DNA of 64,000 nucleotides from contig NZ_VAUW01000003.1 in NCBI RefSeq assembly GCF_005771495.1, forward strand, positions 124,001 through 188,000, in the 5' to 3' direction. Below are positions 45,152 to 53,124 of this stretch, piece by piece. Origin of the DNA: Maribacter sp. ACAM166. GTDB lineage: Bacteria > Bacteroidota > Bacteroidia > Flavobacteriales > Flavobacteriaceae. Each line of letters starts with the position of its first letter. Within the stretch, counting starts at the first letter, position 1. The translations under genes were made by a program, and so were the position numbers. Under the pieces are notes generated by a model. The model did no database searches. It was not told where the DNA came from and saw only the letters and a program-made list of their open reading frames with translations.

Positions 45152-45424
45152 ATGAAAGCTATTGCAAATATCAAAAATCTGCAATGTGAGGAGGGAAAAA
45201 ATCGGATTATCAGAAATCTGCACCGCATCCTTGACATTCGTATATTGGATATCGATGTAGAAAACGGTATGATGTTTTTCCTGTATGCAAGTCCGATTGC
45301 GTTGCAACAAGTAAAACAAGAACTTCAACGGATCGGATATCCGATGCAGTCCTGCAAATATCCAGAACCGCTTTCTCCTAAAACATACGGCGGCGGCCAA
45401 ACCACGGAATTGGCTTCGGCATAA
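45152..45424 (+). CDS. HMA-like small protein without metal cysteines
   Basis: 90 residues with a ferredoxin-like alpha/beta rhythm: KAIANIKNLQCEEGKNRIIR, LDIRILDIDVENGMMFFLYA, QQVKQELQRIGYP. This follows heavy-metal-associated (HMA) domains, but the CxxC loop is absent. It ends 2 bp from the convergent Usp (copy 3). Function unknown; its box promoter places it in the regulon. Confidence 0.65.
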   Translation: MKAIANIKNLQCEEGKNRIIRNLHRILDIRILDIDVENGMMFFLYASPIALQQVKQELQRIGYPMQSCKYPEPLSPKTYGGGQTTELASA

Positions 45425-45425
45425 A

Positions 45426-46238
45426 CTATGCGACGATTTGCGGCAGCACCAACAATGGCACTTTGGTCTTGAAGGCCATATGCTTTATAACAGGTTCATG
45501 TAACAGTTTTTGAAAGAATCCGTGTTTGGTATTAAGAAGGGCGACCATACCGATTTCTGGGTGTTCGTGCTCAAAATTACGGAGCGTAATCGAGATTGTA
45601 TCTTCCATTGTTATTTCTACAAATTGCGATTTTACCGATTTTAGGCCATTCTTGAGAAGCTCGTTGTTTTCTTTTTGGTCATCGTTCAGTTCTTTTTCGG
45701 TATGGATATGGAGTATCGATATCTTTGAATCCCAAAGTTTTGAAATACTGATAAGTGGAACAAGTTCGAGATTCGCAAACGCATGTTTAAAATCGGTCGC
45801 AAAGACAATTTCATCGGGCAGATCATAATCGTAATCTGCAGGAACGGCAACGATCGGACAAGGAACAAGATGCTTGATAGCATCTACGGTATTGCTGCCC
45901 AGAAATATCTGGCGAAGTGCAGAAGATCCCTTGGTGCCCATAAAGACAAAGTGTGCGGCATAATCGATGACCGTTCTGTTCATCAAGTTGACCAGCGAAT
46001 CATTTTCAAGGATCGCTTCGAAATGATGGTTGGTGTTGTTGTTTTTGGCCTCGGTTCGCTTTACCAAGTTTTTGAGGTCATTTTCAATATCGAACTTGGT
46101 GGTAGGTGCCGAGGGTGCATCGTGATATGCATGCAGCAAATAAAAGGTGCAGATTTCTTTTTCAAAAAGAAAAAGAGCATAGTCGATGGCGTTTTGGGCG
46201 TTATCGGAGAAATCGGTGGGCAAAATTATTTTTTTCAT
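45426..46238 (-). CDS. Universal stress protein, tandem domains (copy 3)
   Basis: 270 residues. First domain MKKIILPTDFSDNAQNAIDY and HFVFMGTKGSSALRQIFLGS; second domain EIVFATDFKHAFANLELVPL, truncated in its nucleotide loop, ending KTKVPLLVLPQ. Closest in-window relative is copy 1. The bidirectional box at 46296-46369 serves it and the divergent DUF2267 gene. Confidence 0.92.
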   Translation of the reverse strand: MKKIILPTDFSDNAQNAIDYALFLFEKEICTFYLLHAYHDAPSAPTTKFDIENDLKNLVKRTEAKNNNTNHHFEAILENDSLVNLMNRTVIDYAAHFVFMGTKGSSALRQIFLGSNTVDAIKHLVPCPIVAVPADYDYDLPDEIVFATDFKHAFANLELVPLISISKLWDSKISILHIHTEKELNDDQKENNELLKNGLKSVKSQFVEITMEDTISITLRNFEHEHPEIGMVALLNTKHGFFQKLLHEPVIKHMAFKTKVPLLVLPQIVA

Positions 46239-46295
46239 ATATTCCTATGTTTATTTTCATTCTCGTGAAACAGGAGTTTTTTCCTCCCCGGCACC

Positions 46296-46369
46296 CAAAG
46301 ATAATCTTCCAAAAATCCCTTTAAAATGATGCAGGTCATTTGGGGACAAGGGGAATTCAGCCAATTTTA
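46296..46369. promoter_or_regulatory. Bidirectional Crp/Fnr-type box (Usp copy 3 and DUF2267)
   Basis: A single box TGATGCAGGTCA (46327-46338) has a -7 on each side at the same distance: TATCTTTG on the minus strand (46296-46303) and CAATTTTA on the plus strand (46362-46369). Confidence 0.8.
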
Positions 46370-46393
46370 TAGTTCACTTTAAAGCAAAACATC

Positions 46394-46846
46394 ATGGCAC
46401 TAAATTTCAATCAATACGCAACGGAAGGAAACACTTTTTTAAAGGAGTACACCAAAGAAATGAACCTGGGTACCGATACGGATAAAGGCGGACGTATTTT
46501 TACGGCGATTATGCGTGCCCTACGCGATATTATTCCTCCTGAAGAATCATTACAGTTGATCGCCCAACTGCCCATGTTCCTCAAGGGAGTTTACGTAAAC
46601 GGATGGAACATCAAAAAGCAAAAACCTAAGATCAAGCACATGCCAGAGTTCGTGGAACTGGTGCGCCAACACGATAACCCCGCAGCCGGTGGCGATTTCG
46701 GAGAGGATGATGATCTGGCCGAACGCTACATCGATACCACATTTATCTATTTGCGTAAATACATTTCCTTGGGCGAAATGGAGGATATCCGCGACGGACT
46801 CCCCAAAGACCTCAAAAGTATGATTTATTCGAATCTGATGTTCTGA
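46394..46846 (+). CDS. DUF2267 domain protein
   Basis: 150 residues, helical. ALNFNQYATEGNTFLKEYTK, then TAIMRALRDIIPPEESLQLI and AQLPMFLKGVYVNGW match DUF2267, a family frequent beside universal stress proteins and often called PRC-barrel/stress associated. Mechanism unknown. Start at the ATG 25 nt after the plus-strand -7 element. Confidence 0.85.
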   Translation: MALNFNQYATEGNTFLKEYTKEMNLGTDTDKGGRIFTAIMRALRDIIPPEESLQLIAQLPMFLKGVYVNGWNIKKQKPKIKHMPEFVELVRQHDNPAAGGDFGEDDDLAERYIDTTFIYLRKYISLGEMEDIRDGLPKDLKSMIYSNLMF

Positions 46847-46923
46847 AAAAGGAGTCGGCAGTTTACAGTAGCAGTAGATAGTAAAAATATCTTTACTGCC
46901 TACTGCGTAAAGAGAACTGAATT

Positions 46924-47571
46924 TTACTGAATACCGCCCACTCTTTTTACCACTCCCTCTTGTTCCAACTGTTTTACCGTTCTATTTACATAATCATTTA
47001 CCGCCGAACTTATCGTTGAAGGATCTACGATGTTGAAAGTGCCCACCCATACCAGTGATTTTTCCTCGTCGGCCTTTAAATTGTATATGGAAGTCTCCAC
47101 GTGGTACACTTTATAATCGCTGTAATAATCGGGCGTGAAGTACACGTTTTGAAACCGGTAATAGTAAGGGCCGAAACGGTACCAGTAATAATTGCCAAAA
47201 TCGTAGTAACCGGAGCTAAAGTCCGTTTTATCATCGACACCTACCACGGCCGTTATTGCAACGGCATCGAAACCTTTGGCTAAAAGTTTATCTTTCATGG
47301 CATCGATCTCTTGTTCGCTGCGTTCCTCTGAAGTAAATGATCTATCTAGCACCGATGCACCTTGTTGGGCATCGATACCTCTTGCGACGAAGGCATCCGA
47401 TAGTTTTTCCTCAAAGATCTTTCGTGCGGTCAGATTGTTCGTCATACCGATGACCAATAGTTTTTGAGGCTGGAAAGTCGTTATTTCCCTGTTTTTCCAA
47501 CTGTCCACAAATTGTGTGGAGGAGCAGGAGGAAAGTAAGATGAATCCTAATATAAAAGCTATTTTTTGCAT
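46924..47571 (-). CDS. Lipoprotein, DUF4136-like
   Basis: 215 residues from MQKIAFILGFILLSSCSSTQ, lipobox LSSC (Cys 16). An earlier in-frame Met at 47646 is excluded because the predicted promoter lies between it and this start. Then a Rossmann-like LLVIGMTNNLTARKIFEEKL, a Tyr-rich region around the FGNYYWYRFGPYYY block and a C-terminal VWVGTFNIVDPSTISSAVND. DUF4136-like layout, function unknown; surface or periplasmic lipoprotein. Confidence 0.8.
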   Translation of the reverse strand: MQKIAFILGFILLSSCSSTQFVDSWKNREITTFQPQKLLVIGMTNNLTARKIFEEKLSDAFVARGIDAQQGASVLDRSFTSEERSEQEIDAMKDKLLAKGFDAVAITAVVGVDDKTDFSSGYYDFGNYYWYRFGPYYYRFQNVYFTPDYYSDYKVYHVETSIYNLKADEEKSLVWVGTFNIVDPSTISSAVNDYVNRTVKQLEQEGVVKRVGGIQ

Positions 47572-47595
47572 GATCTTGTTTTTAATATTCGCCAA

Positions 47596-47638
47596 CAAAA
47601 TTATATCCCATGCCATCCCATGACAATGATCTAAATCA
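47596..47638 (-). promoter_or_regulatory. Crp/Fnr-type box promoter of the DUF4136-like lipoprotein
   Basis: Box TGATCTAAATCA at 47627-47638; minus-strand -7 TAATTTTG, a perfect TAnnTTTG, at 47596-47603. Confidence 0.82.
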
Positions 47639-47668
47639 GTTTTCAAACAAGAGAAGAACGTTTGCTAT

Positions 47669-47680
47669 TGACGGAAATCA
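47669..47680. promoter_or_regulatory. Orphan Crp/Fnr-type box
   Basis: TGACGGAAATCA with flank ATTTCGGAAAA, almost the same as the box at 50526. No -7 element sits at the expected distance on either strand. The nearest plus-strand gene begins at 47950, and the interval 47681-47949 shows no supported gene. Confidence 0.45.
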
Positions 47681-47949
47681 TTTCGGAAAAGTCTTCGCAT
47701 CGATGGCTATATCCAAACAAACAAAGTTCCAGCTTTAACTTGACTAGTTCCGGTATTGCTTTTTTTTTTACAAACGCCGATAAACTTAACAAACCCTGAC
47801 CATATTTTCGGTGTAATGATAATGGTCAATCTACAAAACTGACTTGTATCATTCTGGTCTATTGCCAGACCTTTTATTTTTGGTATAGAAAAATTCAAGT
47901 GAACATCCCGAGAAGTAAAATAAAAGTATGAACCTGAAAAAATAATCAA

Positions 47950-48459
47950 ATGAAACGTATACCTTTTATTCATTTAAAGCCTTTACTATGGTCGCTCTTG
48001 ACCATAGCAATTTTGGCTGGCAACAACTCTTGCAAAAGGGCAGCAGAAAAGGCTACTGAAAAAATAGTGGAAAAATCGATCGGGGATGAAGTCGAAGTCG
48101 ATATCGATGATGAGAAAGTGGTCATCAAGACCGATGAAGGCACTTTAACTACCGATGCCGCGGTCAAATCTTGGCCTAATGATATACCGGATGAGGTTCC
48201 GGAATTCAAATCGGGAAATATAGTCAGCGTTACTACACAAGAAATCAATGAAGATAATAACTGGGTCGTTATTTTCGAAGATGTTACCACGGCCGCTTTA
48301 GAAAAATACAAGGATGCCCTTGAAAGTGAGGGCTTCAAAATTAATTATACCACTACAGCGGGAACCAGTGGGCATCTCGCCGCCGAGAAGGAAAAATTGG
48401 CCGTGGTTGTAATGGTGGGGGAGGGTAACGCCACGGTTACCGTGGGCAAGAACAATTAA
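47950..48459 (+). CDS. Lipoprotein, 169 aa
   Basis: Signal region LLWSLLTIAILAGNNSCKRA with a lipobox-like NNSC (Cys 27), an Ala/Glu/Lys helical spacer, then an alpha/beta domain (DIPDEVPEFKSGNIVSVTTQ, LEKYKDALESEGFKINYTTT, AAEKEKLAVVVMVGEGNATV). Not recognised; such small lipoproteins are common in Flavobacteriaceae. No functional box directly upstream (see the orphan box at 47669). Confidence 0.75.
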   Translation: MKRIPFIHLKPLLWSLLTIAILAGNNSCKRAAEKATEKIVEKSIGDEVEVDIDDEKVVIKTDEGTLTTDAAVKSWPNDIPDEVPEFKSGNIVSVTTQEINEDNNWVVIFEDVTTAALEKYKDALESEGFKINYTTTAGTSGHLAAEKEKLAVVVMVGEGNATVTVGKNN

Positions 48460-48524
48460 ACGAGTTCAATTTTAAATAAAGGCATTACATAGTATTTAAC
48501 GTAACACAACAAAAAAATATAAGC

Positions 48525-48890
48525 ATGGCATCTATCATACATTTCGATATTTCGGCAGACGACGTACTAAGGGCAAAAACTTTTTATGAAAAGCTTTTCG
48601 GTTGGAAAATCGAAAAATTTCCTACTGGCCCAAGGGAGTACTATCTAATAGAAACGCTTGCAAAGACCGGTAAAAAAAGTATTGGTGGTGGAATCGCCAA
48701 AAGGGAAAAGACAGATCAGCAGATTACCAATTTCATCGAAGTAGATTCCATCGATGAGGCCATTGCCAAGGTAAGGGAACTTGGAGGGGAAATCGTGGAA
48801 CCCAAGTCCGCTATTCCCAATGGAGGTTACATCGCCGCATGCAAGGATACCGAAGGCAATACCTTTGGAATGATGGAGTTGAAAAAGTAA
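48525..48890 (+). CDS. VOC-family (glyoxalase/bleomycin-resistance-like) protein
   Basis: 121 residues, one VOC module pair: ASIIHFDISADDVLRAKTFY, EKLFGWKIEKFP, FIEVDSIDEAIAKVRELGGE, and GYIAACKDTEGNTFGMMEL. Metal-binding positions include an N-terminal His and late Glu. Related proteins act on small thiol adducts or antibiotics; the substrate is unknown. Confidence 0.88.
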   Translation: MASIIHFDISADDVLRAKTFYEKLFGWKIEKFPTGPREYYLIETLAKTGKKSIGGGIAKREKTDQQITNFIEVDSIDEAIAKVRELGGEIVEPKSAIPNGGYIAACKDTEGNTFGMMELKK

Positions 48891-49258
48891 TAGACTGAAA
48901 AATGCGACTCCGGAGCTGGGGGCAGGTAAAAGATCAACTCAAGATGAGTTCAATGTGTAAATGTCCATCATACTACGGATCAAGCTAAAAGTCTTTGGTG
49001 CACACTAGGCACTTATTTAATCTTGAATCTTGAACGATAACTGCAATGAACCAACGACTTACTTTGTTTCTTTCTGAAGATGTAATGATGGGCTTTGGAA
49101 ATGTCTGGATACTTTGCCATCTGAACAATACTAATATTTTACGAATCCTATGTTAAGGATGTGCGCCACTAAGCAGTACTATCCGGGCAGGAGAATGGGT
49201 CAATATATACTCTTCGTCATCGCTTTGCAAAAAAAATGAACGTGTAGTACAGTTTTGG
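48891..49258. other. 368-bp interval without a supported gene
   Basis: Between a plus-strand gene and the 3' end of the zinc-ribbon gene. Both strands are broken by stops; no box, strong hairpin or family resemblance is seen. Confidence 0.4.
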
Positions 49259-49546
49259 TTATTCCACAGGTTTCAATCCTTTCCTTTTTTTAAGTGTAGG
49301 TAAGGTAGTGTGGGCAAAAAATGTGGCTTCCTCCCTTGTAACTCCCTTTTTCTCGTCCATCTTGATGGTTTACTCTATTTTCTGTTCCAAGGTAATTCCA
49401 TGATCGATGAATTTTCCTTTTTGATAGCAATCATGACAGAATTCGGTATTTACGGTACCATCTTCATTAGTGCCAAAATCGGCCAGTTTTAGTATGGATG
49501 CCCCACAGCTCTCACATATATTTTTGTCGAAAAATTTCATTTCCAT
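49259..49546 (-). pseudogene. Zinc-ribbon protein (Zn_ribbon_2 type) interrupted by an in-frame TAA
   Basis: The frame begins MEMKFFDKNICESCGASILK and runs through FGTNEDGTVNTEFCHDCYQK to GITLEQKIE, then TAA (49370-49372). The same frame continues 36 codons as TIKMDEKKGVTREEATFFAH and TTLPTLKKRKG to the next TAA (49259-49261). The part after the stop has the expected family ending (G.t.E.A......LP.LK). The CxxC...CxxC zinc site is before the stop, so a 58-residue truncated protein could still fold. The box promoter is intact. Confidence 0.8.
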
Positions 49547-49584
49547 TCTTAATTGGGTTAGCGAATCAACTATAGTTTTATAGG

Positions 49585-49627
49585 GAAAATTAGCCTCTTA
49601 TTGGATTGGTTGAAATGACCATGGTCA
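49585..49627 (-). promoter_or_regulatory. Crp/Fnr-type box promoter of the zinc-ribbon gene
   Basis: Box TGACCATGGTCA, a perfect palindrome, at 49616-49627; minus-strand -7 TAATTTTC at 49585-49592. Confidence 0.78.
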
Positions 49628-49672
49628 GTTCTGCCGACCAAGCGCGTTAAAGAATAGATTGAGAACGACATT

Positions 49673-50344
49673 TTAAGGGGTTTCCATAGCGGATAGTTTC
49701 TTTCGTACCAGCACCTTTCGGTACAATGCGACATCTAAACCGATAAACCAGCTTATAAAAAGTGTGAACGTAATCTTCTGGATGACGGGTAGCGATGAAA
49801 TGAACAGGCCGGTTTCATAAATGTAATAGTTGACCATAAAGACCAAAAGACAAAGTACACCGAACAAGAACAGGGTTTTATAGCCCGATTTGAAAAGTTC
49901 GATCGAGCAAGTAATAAAGGCGATTACGCCAAAAAAACCTGCAATCCGTACAATTTTATCGTGATTGCCTGAAGCCAAAAAAAGGATTATCAGTAATGAC
50001 AAAAGCCCCGAGACCCTCATCACTTTTTGATTCAAACTCTTGGTGTTGAATAATTTGGGCAAATAATACCATAACCAAAATAAGCCCATACACAACAAGC
50101 CGAGGGCTGCTATTGAATAAGCTCGAGCCGAATTAACCTCTCCGTTGATCGCATAAATGTCTAATAGGTCACAAAGATAATTGTGCCAAAAACTAAAGCC
50201 ATCTTTGTTTGGAAATACCCACGAACCTCCGGGGTAGGTAAATGCGGCCAAAAGATATAGGGCCACAAACAATGCCATGCCGACCAAGGGTAGCAACAAA
50301 ATATTTGGTTTCTTGAGTATAAAATCGGACTTTATTTTTTTCAT
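49673..50344 (-). CDS. DUF998-like polytopic membrane protein
   Basis: 223 residues with six or seven membrane segments (e.g. LLPLVGMALFVALYLLAAFT, AALGLLCMGLFWLWYYLP, LLSLLIILFLASGNHD, LFLFGVLCLLVFMVNYYIY). The loop GFSFWHNYLCDLLDIYAING resembles DUF998/FAR-17-like proteins that have an N-terminal ...YLSDL motif. Function unknown. The box promoter at 50444-50486 gives a leader of about 95 nt. Confidence 0.7.
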   Translation of the reverse strand: MKKIKSDFILKKPNILLLPLVGMALFVALYLLAAFTYPGGSWVFPNKDGFSFWHNYLCDLLDIYAINGEVNSARAYSIAALGLLCMGLFWLWYYLPKLFNTKSLNQKVMRVSGLLSLLIILFLASGNHDKIVRIAGFFGVIAFITCSIELFKSGYKTLFLFGVLCLLVFMVNYYIYETGLFISSLPVIQKITFTLFISWFIGLDVALYRKVLVRKKLSAMETP

Positions 50345-50443
50345 TTTCTTCCGATTATTTTTTTGTCTCTACTTGCCAGTCTGGTAGGCAAGTTTACGCC
50401 TGTTGTTGTTAGAACTTTATACCGTAGTATACCGTGTTGCATA

Positions 50444-50486
50444 TGAAATTACAAATTGAATCCTCTGATGACAATGACCTAAATCA
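50444..50486 (-). promoter_or_regulatory. Crp/Fnr-type box promoter of the DUF998-like gene
   Basis: Box TGACCTAAATCA at 50475-50486; minus-strand -7 TAATTTCA at 50444-50451, one of the weaker -7 matches. Confidence 0.6.
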
Positions 50487-50525
50487 GCTCCGAAAATCTA
50501 TATCGACAGCTCTAATTGATACGAC

Positions 50526-50568
50526 TGACCGAAATCATTTCGGAAAAAGTACGCCTTGTTTATTTTTA
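50526..50568 (+). promoter_or_regulatory. Crp/Fnr-type box promoter of the WG-repeat gene
   Basis: Box TGACCGAAATCA at 50526-50537; -7 TATTTTTA at 50561-50568. Confidence 0.75.
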
Positions 50569-50592
50569 TCCAAATAAAAAAACCATGAAGAA

Positions 50593-51249
50593 ATGAAACG
50601 TTTATATCTATTTATAGCATTGATTGCCATACCATTTTTCGGCACTTCACAGACCTTGGAAGAACTCAACAAACCCATCGTAAGTGGACTCGATGAGGTA
50701 ACGACATGCAACGAAGGCCTAACAGCGGTCAGAAAAGGAAATCAATGGGGCTTTATCGATAAGACCGGAACCTTGATCATCGATTTTAGGGACGATTTGC
50801 TTTGGAACAAAGAAGCCGATACAAACATTTTAGGTGTTGGAGGTATCGGTTGTCCTGAGTTCAAGGAAGGGCTTTGTATTGTAAAAGCATTGAACGAAGA
50901 AGGTATTGCCCGATATGGTTTTATGGATATCACGGGAAAGATTGTAATCGAACCTGAATTCCTCAATGTTACACAATTTGATAATGGCCGTGCCGTGGGC
51001 ATTTTTGAACGAAAGTCATTACGGGGAAAAAATCCGTTTCAACTAAAAATATACGATTATGCCTTTACCGAAGTGGTCGTTAACAAAAAAGGGGAAATGG
51101 TCTGGCCCATACAGGAAAGACACAACATCGTGATGTCAAAAAGGTTATATGAACTGCCGGAACTACACGCCAAAATCGTTTCCGAAAATCTGTTGGCCGT
51201 CAAGGGCAAAGAGAATAAATGGAAGGTTGTACAACTTGAACTGAAATAA
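50593..51249 (+). CDS. WG-repeat secreted protein
   Basis: 218 residues. Signal peptide MKRLYLFIALIAIPFFGTSQ, then WG repeats: AVRKGNQWGFIDKTGTLIID, YGFMDITGKIVIEPEF and FDNGRAVGIF. WG repeats form beta-propeller-like units in periplasmic or outer-membrane proteins of Bacteroidota. Function not known; box promoter 50526-50568. Confidence 0.85.
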   Translation: MKRLYLFIALIAIPFFGTSQTLEELNKPIVSGLDEVTTCNEGLTAVRKGNQWGFIDKTGTLIIDFRDDLLWNKEADTNILGVGGIGCPEFKEGLCIVKALNEEGIARYGFMDITGKIVIEPEFLNVTQFDNGRAVGIFERKSLRGKNPFQLKIYDYAFTEVVVNKKGEMVWPIQERHNIVMSKRLYELPELHAKIVSENLLAVKGKENKWKVVQLELK

Positions 51250-51323
51250 AATTGGGAGTTACCAGTACGGTCGTCGGGCAGAGCTGAAGTGCACATACGG
51301 AAACGACAATAAAATGTTTGATT

Positions 51324-52085
51324 ATGGAACGCTTAAAAAATAAAGTCGCCATTATTACAGGTGGTGCCGGAGGCATAGGAAAAGCTACCGCAAAACTGTT
51401 TTTGGAGGAAGGGGCCAAAGTAGTCATTGTAGATCTTGACAAAGAAATTTTGGAAAAGGCCGCCTATGAGCTCGACCACGAAAACCTTTCGTTCTGCGTT
51501 GCGGATGTTTCCAAGGTAAAGGATGTTGAAAAGTATGTGCAGGAAACTTTGGAGGTTCATGAAAGAATCGACATTTTTTTCAACAATGCCGGTATCGAGG
51601 GCAGGGTCAAGTCTATTGCCGAGTATCCGGAAGACGTTTTCGACAAGGTCATCGCCGTGAATCTGAAGGGTGTTTGGTTGGGGTGTAAACACGTTATCCC
51701 CAAAATGGAAGAGGGCGGTAGCGTCATGATTACGTCATCCGTTGCCGGACTCAAAGGCTTTGCAGGCTTAGGTGCCTATGTGGCTAGTAAACATGCCGTC
51801 GTAGGCATTATGCGCACAGCGGCATTGGAATTTGCGGACAAGAATATCCGTGTGAATACGGTGCATCCCGCTCCGGTAAACAATCGGATGATGCGGAGTA
51901 TCGAAGGGGATAGTAATCCTGATAATCCGGAGGATGTCAAAAAAGGATTCGAGGCCACCATTCCCTTAAAACGCTATGCCGAATCGGAAGAGATCGCACA
52001 ACTCGTCTTGTTTCTCGCCTCTGATGAAAGTAAGTATATTACGGGTAGTACCTATGTAATCGATGGGGGGATGCTGACGGCTTAA
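51324..52085 (+). CDS. Short-chain dehydrogenase/reductase (SDR)
   Basis: 253 residues from MERLKNKVAIITGGAGGIGK. Classical SDR: TGxxxGIG nucleotide site, acidic D after strand 2 (VVIVDLD), suggesting NAD preference, NNAGIEG, catalytic YVASKHA with Ser before it, and a C-terminal YITGSTYVIDGG. Substrate unknown. No Crp/Fnr box; start ATG rather than the TTG six bases upstream. Confidence 0.92.
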   Translation: MERLKNKVAIITGGAGGIGKATAKLFLEEGAKVVIVDLDKEILEKAAYELDHENLSFCVADVSKVKDVEKYVQETLEVHERIDIFFNNAGIEGRVKSIAEYPEDVFDKVIAVNLKGVWLGCKHVIPKMEEGGSVMITSSVAGLKGFAGLGAYVASKHAVVGIMRTAALEFADKNIRVNTVHPAPVNNRMMRSIEGDSNPDNPEDVKKGFEATIPLKRYAESEEIAQLVLFLASDESKYITGSTYVIDGGMLTA

Positions 52086-52164
52086 CGCATGTTAGGGCAA
52101 CAAAAAGTTTATAGTCATTTTGATTTCAGTATTCAATATTCAGTCGATTGCCTATCTTTGAACT

Positions 52165-53115
52165 ATGGCAACCGCTGAACAGATAAAGTCATTATTGCAG
52201 TCGCACTATAAAAACGACGATGATCGGTTTACTTCTATCGCCCTCCAAGTAGCGGCACATGAGGCTCGAAAGGGCAATATGTCGATTGCCCAGGAAATCA
52301 AGTCTTTGGTCGAAAAATCGAAATCTGGTGGGTTCAAGATCATTAAGCTAAATAGGGATGTTAGCGATCTCGTACTTGTCTTCCATCCCGAGAATAGGTT
52401 GAACGAACTGATACTTTCCGAGGAGGTCAGAAGCAAACTGGAAAGAATAATCACGGAATATAAACAAAGGGACAAAATACAAAAATTCGGTTTGAACAAC
52501 CGTAGAAAGATTCTGTTGTCGGGCATTCCCGGTACGGGAAAAACTATTACCGCTTCGGCCATAGCTGGCGAATTGAAATTGCCCTTATATGTCATTATGA
52601 TGGACAAGCTCATGACCAAATATATGGGCGAAACGGCAGCCAAACTTCGGGATGTCTTTAATATGATGCAATCGAACCGAGGGGTGTATCTCTTCGATGA
52701 ATTCGATGCCATCGGTGCCGAAAGAGCACGGGACAATGAAGTAGGGGAAATGCGAAGAGTGCTGAACGCCTTCCTACAATTTATTGAACAAGATACCTCC
52801 GATAGTATAATTCTTGGGGCTACCAACAATATAAAAATCCTTGATTCCGCTCTTTTTAGGCGTTTTGACGATATTATCACATATACAATCCCTAATACAC
52901 AAGAAATCAAGGAATTGATCGGTTTAAAATTATCTGGATTTCTGGGAAAATATAAACTGGACAAAGTTATCAAAGAGTCCAAAGGTTTAAGCCATGCCGA
53001 AATTACCAACGCCTGCAACGATGCTTTGAAAGAAACAATATTGGCAGATAAGAAAACAGTTTCTCAAGTGCTATTGATTCGAATGATACAGGATAGAAAG
53101 ACCAACTACTTGTAA
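52165..53115 (+). CDS. AAA-family ATPase (paired with subtilase)
   Basis: 316 residues. Helical N-terminus of about 100 residues (SIALQVAAHEARKGNMSIAQ), then AAA core: Walker A LLSGIPGTGKTITASAIAGE, Walker B GVYLFDEFDAIG, sensor 1 SIILGATNN and an arginine-finger-like LFRRFDDII. TATCTTTG at 52153-52160 lies 4 nt before the ATG, so the transcript is probably leaderless. The subtilase gene follows after 9 bp. AAA plus S8-protease gene pairs recur in bacterial genomes as small conflict-type or quality-control modules. Confidence 0.9.
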   Translation: MATAEQIKSLLQSHYKNDDDRFTSIALQVAAHEARKGNMSIAQEIKSLVEKSKSGGFKIIKLNRDVSDLVLVFHPENRLNELILSEEVRSKLERIITEYKQRDKIQKFGLNNRRKILLSGIPGTGKTITASAIAGELKLPLYVIMMDKLMTKYMGETAAKLRDVFNMMQSNRGVYLFDEFDAIGAERARDNEVGEMRRVLNAFLQFIEQDTSDSIILGATNNIKILDSALFRRFDDIITYTIPNTQEIKELIGLKLSGFLGKYKLDKVIKESKGLSHAEITNACNDALKETILADKKTVSQVLLIRMIQDRKTNYL

Positions 53116-53124
53116 ACCTGATTT

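Noticed and set aside
47707-47973. Minus-strand 88-codon frame between two lipoprotein genes.
   Set aside because: No family resemblance, low coding character and overlap with the start of the 47950 gene.
49310-49492. Plus-strand 60-codon frame.
   Set aside because: It is the opposite strand of the zinc-ribbon gene, whose family match and promoter are clear.
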